Origin: Paraspadella gotoi
Lineage: Eukaryota; Chaetognatha
Assembly (NCBI GenBank): GCA_051294375.1
Contig: CM119263.1
Coordinates: 18,624,628 to 18,688,627 of the forward strand
Direction of reading: 5' to 3'
DNA length: 64,000 nt
Part shown: positions 14,652-26,076 of the stretch, piece by piece
How positions within the stretch are numbered: position 1 is the stretch's first letter
Layout: every line of letters begins with the position of its first letter
Notes under the pieces: model-generated
What the model saw: the letters and a program-made list of their open reading frames with translations, nothing else
Databases searched by the model: none
What the model was told of the DNA's origin: nothing
Position numbers and translations under genes: made by a program

Positions 14652-17600
14652 NNNNNNNNNNNNNNNNNNNNNNNNNNNNNNNNNNNNNNNNNNNNNNNNN
14701 NNNNNNNNNNNNNNNNNNNNNNNNNNNNNNNNNNNNNNNNNNNNNNNNNNNNNNNNNNNNNNNNNNNNNNNNNNNNNNNNNNNNNNNNNNNNNNNNNNNN
14801 NNNNNNNNNNNNNNNNNNNNNNNNNNNNNNNNNNNCTCTCTCTCAACAGATGGTTTTCGTCCTTGCCAGCGTCCTTGAAAATCGGAAATTTACCCCAGGT
14901 ATCAGTTGATAAAAACAATGAGCGAGAGCGAGAGCGAGANNNNNNNNNNNNNNNNNNNNNNNNNNNNNNNNNNNNNNNNNNNNNNNNNNNNNNNNNNNNN
15001 NNNNNNNNNNNNNNNNNNNNNNNNNNNNNNNNNNNNNNNNNNNNNNNNNNNNNNNNNNNNNNNNNNNNNNNNNNNNNNNNNNNNNNNNNNNNNNNNNNNN
15101 NNNNNNNNNNNNNNNNNNNNNNNNNNNNNNNNNNNNNNNNNNNNNNNNNNNNNNNNNNNNNNNNNNNNNNNNNNNNNNNNNNNNNNNNNNNNNNNNNNNN
15201 NNNNNNNNNNNNNNNNNNNNNNNNNNNNNNNNNNNNNNNNNNNNNNNNNNNNNNNNNNNNNNNNNNNNNNNNNNNNNNNNNNNNNNNNNNNNNNNNNNNN
15301 NNNNNNNNNNNNNNNNNNNNNNNNNNNNNNNNNNNNNNNNGCAAAACCAAACGTCGACTCGTTTCGCGAAGTCGGCGCAATTTTTCGCGAAGGCAATTCG
15401 GTGGCAGAAAGGCAATCGGCCGACGCCATGGCGCAGACCTCATGGTGCGTCGGTTTTGATTCCACGCTTTTAAGACCAACGATGAAACGTTTTGGAATGG
15501 ATTCCCCGGTAAACAACCGCGACTATTGGAAAATAAACCGGGGGAATTGTTGCGTCATCATCGGGATTATGGGGCAAGATAGTATTGGTTCATGTTTCCC
15601 TTTTAGATTTTCGTTAGAACTTAGATTATTCACCGTTTGTAAAGGAGCTTATAGAATTTGGACGCCATACATTAGGTTTTACAATTTGTTCTTGCTTTTT
15701 CGGAATAAAACGTTTGAGTTCCATATTAGGCCGTTATTTGCGAGAGGAAGAAAAAGGCCCGAAAGGGGTCCACGTTTCGTTTTTAAATCTTTTTTTCTCG
15801 ACGTAAGGACCAGGTGTCCGATTGAGCCGGTTTTCTATGGTGCCCACGGCGCTCGCTGTGCCAAAGTTGGACGCGAAGCTCATGAGATTCCATGAAGCGT
15901 CGATGGAAGCCGTTGTTTTTCAGAGGGTGAGGAGAAAGGGTCAGTCGCTTCCTCGCGGCGGNNNNNNNNNNNNNNNNNNNNNNNNNNNNNNNNNNNNNNN
16001 NNNNNNNNNNNNNNNNNNNNNNNNNNNNNNNNNNNNNNNNNNNNNNNNNNNNNNNNNNNNNNNNNNNNNNNNNNNNNNNNNNNNNNNNNNNNNNNNNNNN
16101 NNNNNNNNNNNNNNNNNNCATCACCAAAAAGAAGCTTACGACATGTTGACTGCAGATTTAATCTCCAACGTTTAAATCCAGAAAAAAGGAGAATTCGACT
16201 GAACAAGAAAATTAAAAGTTGAAATGAAATCGCCTTAAAAACGTCGCCAGTCTCATTTTCCGTCGTCGTCATTATCGTCGTCGTTGTCGTCGGGATCATT
16301 TCTTTAAAATGTCACCGATTGCGATCTCAGTTGGCATTTAATTTGTCACCGGAAGTATTTCGTCGCTCCAGAGGAAACAGAATTGCTTCTTTTCCTCGCA
16401 TGACTTGCGAGTTATTTAATTCTTTTTTTTCGTTGTTTAGATTTTTTTTTTAAATTTCTTTCAAAAAATCTAAAGTCGAAACCAGAAAATTCATTTATTT
16501 GGGGGGCACATTTTGTTCTCTCCTTCTTTCGTTTCTCGTTTTTCTCTCTTTGTTTTTGTAATCATCCTCGTTGAGAACTTTGTTTGCATTCCCGACCTAT
16601 AATCTCTCTCTCTCTCTCTCTCTCTCNNNNNNNNNNNNNNNNNNNNNNNNNNNNNNNNNNNNNNNNNNNNNNNNNNNNNNNNNNNNNNNNNNNNNNNNNN
16701 NNNNNNNNNNNNNNNNNNNNNNNNNNNNNNNNNNNNNNNNNNNNNNNNNNNNNNNNNNNNNNNNNNNNNNNNNNNNNNNNNNNNNNNNNNNNNNNNNNNN
16801 NNNNNNNNNNNNNNNNNNNNNNNNNNNNNNNNNNNNNNNNNNTCTCGGTCTCGCCTCACCCTCACTCTCCACTCACCTCCTCATCCGTGAAACGACTTCC
16901 CTCGATTCGCCTTTTCCCCATTTCACCTTTGACCTTCACTTTTGCCCCGATTTTCCCCCAAAGAATTCTACTTTCTCCTTTCACTTTTTTTCCTTTTCCC
17001 TTTTTCCTCATCTTTTTACTCCTTCATTCAATTCCTTACCCTTTTGTGGCACGTTGTCGACTTACCTGCGCCTCGATCTTTCATTTGCAACAAGACCAGG
17101 CCACGGTCATTTCTTTTTATTTTTTTTCTTTACTATTTTATCGCACTTCCTCTTCCTCTTTCCTCTTCCCGCTCCCCTTTCTCCCTTCCCCTCCTCCCCC
17201 CTCCCCATCCCACCTCCTCCCTCTTCACTTCCTCCTCTGGATCCAACCGGCCATCGCCTCTTCTGCAATCAGCTCTTCTCCACCCTTGTTTAAAACGATG
17301 GGAAACGCGCGTCAGGGTTTTTTTTTTGGCTCTCCGTTCGCTTCGTCTCTCGTCTTGACCCTAAGATCACAATGTTGTTTCCTCCTCGATGTCTGGCCCG
17401 ACCCGCGGTCATAATGGTTGCCATGATTGCTTGCTTGACCCGCGAGAATGATTGGCTGCCATTTGGTAGACGCCGCTTTCTCTCTAGATCATGGTCTTAA
17501 TCTTTTATGTCANNNNNNNNNNNNNNNNNNNNNNNNNNNNNNNNNNNNNNNNNNNNNNNNNNNNNNNNNNNNNNNNNNNNNNNNNNNNNNNNNNNNNNNN

Positions 17601-19286
17601 NNNNNNNNNNNNNNNNNNNNNNNNNNNNNNNNNNNNNNNNNNNNNNNNNNNNNNNNNNNNNNNNNNNNNNNNNNNNNNNNNNNNNNNNNNNNNNNNNNNN
17701 NNNNNNNNNNNNNNNNNNNNNNNNNNNNGCATGAGGCATGTGAGAGATGGCGAACTCGCCAAATGCGATCAATCAAAGCGTATGAGGCTGTCACCGGCAA
17801 TCGGTCTTCTTCTCTCTTCTTTTTTCTCCCCCTCTTCCTCCCGGAGTCTCTCTTGAGTCTTGACAAATCCGGATTCCATCGCTGTCAGCGTCGTATTCCA
17901 TCACTATCTCGGTCCATCCAGGTGAATCCAGCTTTGAGTGGTTCTTAGAATTTTTTTATAACTTCAGATCGTATTTTGTGCTGTCGGTGTGGCAGGAGTG
18001 ATGCATTAATTATTCCGAAAGTTCTAGGCTTCTCGCCTTGTTTGACCGAATTCCCATTTTTGTTATGACACTAACTGGAGGACAATCTTTGATGCAGAGC
18101 CAAAAGACCTACAGTAATTTCCCTCTCGACTCTAAAGAGAAATGGCTTTTCTCAGGATTGTTCAATGTCTATTGGCTCGATTCTCCACCGGGACATCAAG
18201 AACAAGAACATGAACATTATGTTCATGGAAGGAGATTCGTGCCAACGGACATTTCCATACGCAATTTTTTCTAGTCGATTCCGGAAAACCTGAAAGAGAT
18301 GCTCATCGCTGGTTCTTGGTTGGCATTTTATCATGGCGTTTTCCGCAATTGCAATTGTCCCCAAGGCGGCATCCCGAAAGTTGGCGTGAGGTCATTACGT
18401 CAATTTTGACCAGATCACGGAATTACTTACGCGCGCCATCTCGAGCGAAAGACGAGAAATCATCTTCGCTCATTTTCATCTCTGTTCAGTCGTGAAACGA
18501 CTACGACGATGATGTCGACGACAATGACGACGACGACGTTACTCGTTTTCACTCACCCTCTTCGCCACGCCCGTCCATCGTCCGCACGATTCGTCCATTT
18601 CCTTAATGTCTTAATCCGCCGCCTTTCCCGACTCCTCACCCGCCTCACCCCGGTTCTCGCCTTGACCTTACCTCGCCCTCACCTTCTTCCGCTCGGATGC
18701 CGACTGAACCCTTCGCTTGGTCCCGTCGACCTCTTTTCCATCCAATTCTCCAAAAAGGAAAGTGTTTCTGTTGCTGTTGCAGTTGCTGTTTCTTTTGAAA
18801 TTGCTTTTTCTTTTGGTTATGCTATGGTTGTTTCTGCTAGGAGAATTATGATAACCAGTGAATGTTCTCCAGCATCTATTTACATATTTATTCGTCAAAT
18901 TTGATAAATTTTCTCGGGCTTTAATGTCCGCTGAGAAAAAAAAAAAACCCGATCGGTCCAAATTCTTTCGTTTGGAGAATTCTTTGCCTCCCTAACGATC
19001 CCAGGCAAGACAATTCTTTTTTTTTCTCTCCCTATTCGCTCTGTCGAGTGTCGACTTATAACCTCGCTTCTCCCAGAACGCCTTTCGTAAAGCCGTATCC
19101 GCGATCCCCTGTCCCTTATCTTCTACCCTTTACTCTGAACGCTATCCATCCCGACTCTTCCCTTGCTCCCCTCTTCCTTTGAACGCATCTTTCCCCAGAG
19201 CTCACTCCCCCCCCTTTGAGCGCCTGGCTCGCATCTTTCCTTCGATGGCAGATGGACGTGATTCCGTTTGATGTCCTTCGCCAACA

Positions 19287-19381
<95 letters not shown>

Positions 19382-22300
19382 TTTCACTTTTGCCATCGTC
19401 CGCAATGAACACGTCGTATGGGTTCTTCATTTTTCTTTTTTATTGGCGTCGTTGTTCTTTTTTTTTTTTGCAGTTGATAATCGTTGAACTTGTTTACGGC
19501 TCGAGGTAATTTTCTGGGGTCATCTTAGTTTTCAAATATAGTGTAAAGATAGTTGACTTTGTATGATGTTGCTTATAGTTGCGCAACTTAGACTGAAAAC
19601 TTGATTAAGAAAGGAAAAAAACGTTAAACTGATTTTTTTGAAACTCCTGACACTTAACGCCTACTTCCTTTGGTTTCATCTAACAACAACAACAACAACA
19701 AGGATCTCCCTACAAACCGGTTTCCTTTGCCGATGCCTTCGCCGTTCCATGTGACGCCGAATGAGACGTCGTTCGTCACGTGACTTTCAATGTGACGTAA
19801 CGACCGCGGCGTCAGCGACTTCCGGTCGCGCGATGTTGGTTCCCGACGACTAAAGGTGACGTTGAGCGGCGGGAAAAGTGGAGAAAAGTCGGTCGCCCGT
19901 TCGATCGGGGAATTGAGAAAAACGGGGTCGACTGTAGGTCTGGAGGTGAAGGGCGATGACTGTAGTCTAGGGTGAAGGACGAGCGGCGGACGAATGGCGA
20001 ATCCTTTCATGTTATTTGAGAGATAAAAACGAAAATACATTTAATGTTTAAACCAAGAATTCGGAAGTAACAAGTTCAACGACGAGAATATTAAAGCGAC
20101 TATAGTTTATCGATACGTCAAGTCTTCTTCGTTTCTTTCCTCCGCTTTTTTAGCCAACGGTTGGTTTCAGTTGACCTCGCGATTCGTATTTGAGAGAGCG
20201 AGGTCGGTCAGTTACTAAAAATCCCCCCCATTTTTACCATTGATCATCAGAGTAATTCCGCGACTTAAAACTAAAAGGGGCTCTCGATGTAAGTTAAGTA
20301 TCGGAGGCGAGAAGTCGCCTTTACGAGTATGAACTTTCGATTCTGAATTTAAGTAATAAAATTTAAGTAATAAAATTTAGAATTTTCTGGAAATAAAGAT
20401 CAACTTACCACCGGGTTCATGCATTTATTTAATTATCATCTCCGTTAGTTTAATCCTAAAAGAACCATTTCGATCACAGACAAGTCTAGAATCCCCAACA
20501 ACGCGACCCGCCCCACAAATTACCCGCTTCAACGGAAGGCGATAAAATATTCTCGCGAGCAAAAAAAAAAGAAGAAATGATTATCGGTTCTTGGTCGGTC
20601 TGTCCCTCCTTCCTCGGGGCTTTTTTTTTTCCTTCGCACCACTTCCCTCTCTCTCTGTCCGGTATTATTATTTTTTTTTACTCTCTCCTTATCTTCTTTT
20701 GCTTATTCTTCTTCTTCTTCTACTCCTTCTTCTGCTCATTCTTCTTCTTCTTCTTCTTCGTTGTTTCCTTTTATATATATTTTTTTCTGTCTCCTTCCGC
20801 CGGTCGCGACCAGAGACCACTTCGCTTCTTCCATCACTCATCCTTCATGGCAAATTAATTTACTCTCCCGTCGGTTCATTTCTCTCCTCCATTAATCCAC
20901 GTCGTCTCCACCCTTTGCCTCGGCGTCGACCCTGAGTCTATGAATCTCTCCAGTCCCCCTCCCCCCCCCCCCTCCCTCTCCCCTCGCCCCCTTTTTCTTT
21001 TCTGTGTCGCCCCACGTAGTCTTTACTTTTCAATCAGTTTCTCTGCGATGCTTCTTACTTACTTATTTCCTGTTTTGTTTCTCTTACTTTACACCTTTTA
21101 CCCTACCTTCTTTTCTTTCTTCTTTCTTCTTTCTTTCTTTTTTTCTTTTCTTTCTTTTTTCTTCTCTTCTTTCTTTCTCTTCTTTTTCTTTCTTTCCTTT
21201 CTTTCTTCTTTCTTTCTTTCCGTATTTCTCTCTTTATCTCTTTTTTATTTTTCTTTTCTTCCTTCCTTCCTCTCCCCCTTTCCTCCTTCCTCCCTCCCTT
21301 TCCTTCCTTCCTCCTTTCCCTCCCTCCTTTCTCCTCATCCTTTCCTCCGTCCATCCCTCCTTCCTTCCTCCCTCCCTTTCCTTCCTCCCTCCCTTTCCTT
21401 CCTTCTCCTTCCTTCCTCCCTCCCTTTCCTTCCTAATTTTCTTTCCAGTTCTTTAACCCCCACCTCACACCCTTCATATCATCTCCCTTAAAAAAAGTCT
21501 GGAGGGTTCCGCGTTTCGGGTTTCGCAAAACCGGATCCCCCCTAATTATCCCCTTTAATCTTGCTTCCTCTCTCGTGATGACTGTACTCGCCTTTAGTCT
21601 CCCATCTTTTCCCTCCCCTTCACCCCACTCCCCCCTTAATTCTCTTTCCTTCCCTCCACCGCCAACCCTACTAAAATGTTTAATCGCGTTACGCGATCGC
21701 CAGAAGGGGAGGATCTATTACTGACCAGAGGAAGCGTGACGTCACGTGATCTTCGGTCACGTCACGTGATCTTAAGGGTCGGGTCACGTGATGTCAAGTC
21801 GGAGGCTTCCCCTGACCATCGCGACGTCACACGACCCGAAGTCGCGAAGGCCGGAAGAGGGTGGAGGGGCGGGGNNNNNNNNNNNNNNNNNNNNNNNNNN
21901 NNNNNNNNNNNNNNNNNNNNNNNNNNNNNNNNNNNNNNNNNNNNNNNNNNNNNNNNNNNNNNNNNNNNNNNNNNNNNNNNNNNNNNNNNNNNNNNNNNNN
22001 NNNNNNNNNNNNNNNNNNNNNNNNNNNNNNNNNNTTAAATGGAGGGATTTCCGGTCCCGACGGGCAGTAATTCCCTGACCCTAAGATCGATCTCTTCCAC
22101 TCTGTAACTCTTCTCTCTCTCTCTCTCTCTCCTCTTCTCTCTCTCTTCTCTCTCTCTCTCCCTCTCTCTCTCTCATCTCTTCTCTTGTTAGTTGTTTACC
22201 ATATGCACCTCCACCAAAAAGGACATCTTTTCTCGTCCATCCTCTCTGCACTGAGCTCCACCTTCCCAAAAGCTTACCTCGTCAGTTTTTCCTTCCATCG

Positions 22301-22873
22301 CTGAGGTTTGACCTTCGCATAGGTCTCTTCAAAAAGAGTCGGTGACGGTTATCTGTTAGAAAGTCACCGACCTTGTGCTCTTCTCCCATCTTCTCTCTCT
22401 CTCTCTCTTTTCTCTCTCCTCTCTCTCTCTCTCTTCTTCTCTCTCTCTCCTCTCTCTCTCTCTCTATCGCCCCTTCAGACTCGTTTTTTGCTTAGGGGGG
22501 GGGCCTAAACTTAAATCTCATTTGCATGTTGGAAAGCAAGCCTTCGGCGACGGCCGAAACCTGTAAAAGCTAACTCCAACCGGAAAAAAGAGAAGCGTCT
22601 CCGAATATGAAAGACCCCCCTAGGAAATAAAAGGCCGGACGGGAATCTCTCTTCTTTTCATATTAGTGAGGATTGAGGAAGATCACTTTCGTTAAATTAC
22701 TTACAAGATTTCGTTTTAACTTGTGTTATTTTACGAAATACAATTTTAAAGAACGGGGATTCTTGAAATGTTACCCTCGTCTTCCTCCGTCAGGGAGTTA
22801 TGGTGAATTATGGCGTCCGTACTGAGGAGCAGAAAGATCAAAAGGACTCAAAAGACCTGATAGACTTAGAAAG

Positions 22874-22908
<35 letters not shown>

Positions 22909-23414
22909 CTTTTCCTTCCGCCTTTTTCGGGCAAAGAAACTTTTTCTTTCTTTCATCTATGTTCCATCGTTCCTTTTTTATTTTTTTTACTTTTTCTCGT
23001 TGACATTCGACTTAAGCCAAAAAAAATATCACTCCCTAATTTCGGTTTGCAAACAAAACAGTAAAATCAAGGGCCAAAGCACAGCATCTGTGTCGAACAA
23101 AAGATTTCTTTTTTCTTTAGTTTCTTCGCTCCAACTCTCAATTTGTAATTTCCCCTTTTTTTTTTCTCTTTTTCCCCGATTGGGAATAATTGCGCTTTTT
23201 GCCATCAATCACCCCTCCCTCTCCCTCCGCGCCTTCCTCTTCCGCTCCTTCTATCCCCTCCACCTCTTCCTCCTCCTCCCCCTTTTTCTCATCCTCCTCC
23301 CCCCTCTTCAATCAAATTAAATGACTTTCTGACCCGTTCCTCCTCGCGAAATCCCTTCTCTCATATTGGAATTCATTTTGCGACGTCTAACGGATTCTCT
23401 CTTCTCTCACATTC

Positions 23415-23458
<44 letters not shown>

Positions 23459-23859
23459 CCTTTACCCATATGGTTCTCCAATTCTCCGCTTGTCTCAATT
23501 TTCCTCCACCCCTCTCCTTTCTTTCATATTTTTCGATTTTCTTTTTATTTCTTCTTTCCTTTTTTCCCTTCGAATCCCTTCGCCCTAAATCAATTCTTCT
23601 TCCTCCAATTCTTTTCTCGATCATTTCGTTCTTCCTCTTCCTCCCTCTCCATCTCTCTCTCTCTCCACAACAACCAGATTTTCAATACTCGTCTTCTTTC
23701 TCTTATCTTTCGCTCCAAGTCGAATTGCCGCTCAACCGCAAACCAAAAATAACCCCAGCCTTTTTTTTCTTTTTACTCCGTATACTTCATCCGGAATTTT
23801 TTTTGCATTCTCCAAATTCTCTCTTCCTTCTCTCTCTCTCTCTCTCTTCTTCTTCTTCT

Positions 23860-23904
<45 letters not shown>

Positions 23905-24302
23905 GCTTAACCTTCTCCCACTCTTCCTCCTTTCTTCTCCCAACTCATCCACCTTCGTCAATCAAGGCGAGCTTTGTAGTTTCACGCGGCTTCGATACGC
24001 CTTTCGCATCAATCTCGATTTCACTTTCTCCTCTCTCCCCCCACCCTCTCCCCCAGATAAGCTTGTCACCCTTAAACCTCCTCCTTTCTCTTTTCACCCC
24101 CTATCTTCTTTCCTTTTGAAGCTCTTTCTTCTTTATTCTTTTCAATCCTTTCATTTGTTCCTTTCCCTCGCTTCTGCTCCTCGCTCTTTTCTGTATATTT
24201 TTCGAAATTTTTTAACCGATCACTATCTTACTTCTCAGCCAAATCTCTCACATCTGCCTCTATCCTACATCCTTTTCAGTTTCAAACTCTCTCGCTCTTT
24301 CT

Positions 24303-24360
<58 letters not shown>

Positions 24361-25992
24361 TCTTCCCTCTCTCTCTCTCTTCTCTCTTCTCTCTCTCTCT
24401 CTCTCTCTCTCAACCGACTTTCTCTTTATCCTTTCATCTTCCCTCTATGTACGAAGTCCTTCGCCTGGTTCATTGATTAATCGAAATTTTTTTTTTTCAG
24501 ACAAATAATCGCCTATTCCATCATCGGATTAGTAATAATATCTTTTTTCTCCCCACCCCCACCCACCCCCTCCCCTCACCTTCTTCCTTTTCCTTCACCA
24601 CCAGGACTCCTCCCCCTTCTAGCGTATATGGGCTCTGCGGCAGGCGTTCCTTTTTCCGGCCGCCGACTGGAAATCAAAGTCACGGAAAGGAAAATATTAA
24701 AAACGAAATCGCGGATGGTTCGAGTCTTTTGGATGTTTCGGCGAGAGTAACGCGTTGAAGACCGTGGAAGAGTAAGTCTTCGGTTCCATGCGAACTCACG
24801 CCTCGTTTTGCCCTCGNNNNNNNNNNNNNNNNNNNNNNNNNTGTTTGTCCATTCATACGTAATGTTTTTAAGTTCCGTATGACTTCGCCGTTAAGTATTT
24901 CAGAATGTCACGCATCTTTTTACCACGAAAGCAACGAGGCGTGACACAAAGACTTAAGAAACCATCGCGAAACGATGAAAAATAAGCGTAAAAGAGCCGA
25001 TAAAGAGAGCAAGAGCGTTTCAACTCTAAAGTCAGAAGCAAAGGAAAGAATATTCTACCCAATGCGTTGGCCGTTCCAGGGCCAAGGCAATTGAAAGAGG
25101 CAATGCCCAAAGGCCAGATTATTAAACCAATTGCCAATGACCATAGCTTTTAAGCTGAGCGGGCAGAAAAAAAAACAGAAGAAAATCTCCGAGAAATATA
25201 ACCTATGTTTTGACGCGAATGATGGCCGAGACTCAACGCGGCTTCCGTCCAATCTGTTTTTTAGGCCTAACACTCCCTCTCTGTCTTGCTCTCTCCCTCT
25301 TTTCCTTATTCGCTTCTCTGCCTTTGTTTATTCCCAAAAACGCATTTTATCAATTGGCCGCTCTTTTGTTTTTTCCCCGGTTCGCACTCCATAATTCATT
25401 TCCTGTTTTCAGCGACGACAGCAACGACATCTTGAAGCAGCGAAAAAAGTCGCGCCATCGCGTGCCCGAGATTTACATCCTTCAGATGCAGTCGCACGTG
25501 GGGCGCTCGGCCAACGAGAATCTCATGTCCAAATGGAAGCAGGTTTGTGGTTTTTTATGATTCGATTGATTTTAGAAATATGGTATTAGTACTTTTAATA
25601 TAAAATACCAATTTTATTCGAAAAAATATTTTTTTAAGACAAACCCATCCCTTAATTTGTGAAATATTTTCTAGAAATTTCTGTATTTGCTTTTTAGCAA
25701 TTGCTATTCTTTTTTCGTGAACGAAAACTCAACCACGTTTGTCACCTCCTCTCCCTTTCTCCCTCAGGTGAAGCTCCTCGTGGACCAGACACAGTACCAA
25801 GTCCCTCGTCTCTCCGTCGGCCACTGGTACAAGTTTCGCGTCGCCAGCGTCAACGTCGTCGGCGCATCCGACTTCCGGGAGTCGACGAAGGCCTTCAAGT
25901 TGAAGGCTGAGCCGAGAACGCCCTCTCCGCCTAGGAATCTTACGCTGGGGAAGCGACCAGGGTGAAGAGCGAGAGAAGAGAGAGAGAGAGAA

Positions 25993-26076
<84 letters not shown>

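Larger units (their letters stand above)
9935..24622 (+). other. Large anosmin intron with repeats and gaps
   Basis: This 14.7 kb stretch separates the WAP exon from the first FN3 exon. It contains nine runs of N, (CT)n/(GA)n arrays, two long (GTC)n arrays, poly-pyrimidine tracts (20940-21490) and a cluster of CACGTG/TGACGTCA palindromes near 21740. I see no other convincing exon on either strand. A small extra exon could be hidden in a gap and would explain the phase conflict at 24623. Confidence 0.6.

Noticed and set aside
15341-15895. Open frame of about 185 codons on the plus strand
   Set aside because: It starts in a gap, has no domain, splice structure or codon bias, and an open frame of this length is expected by chance about once in such a window.
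15840-15960. VPKLDAKLMRFHEASMEAVV as an alternative first FN3 exon of anosmin
   Set aside because: Partial resemblance to the vertebrate strand, but no core Trp, no good acceptor and a conflicting phase; 24623-24746 is better.
19202-19430. Poly-Asp, poly-Thr and poly-Ser frames
   Set aside because: All three are readings of the same (GTC)n array.
20940-21491. 183-codon Ser/Pro/Phe-rich open frame
   Set aside because: A pure polypyrimidine strand has no stop codons, so the frame is a composition artefact.
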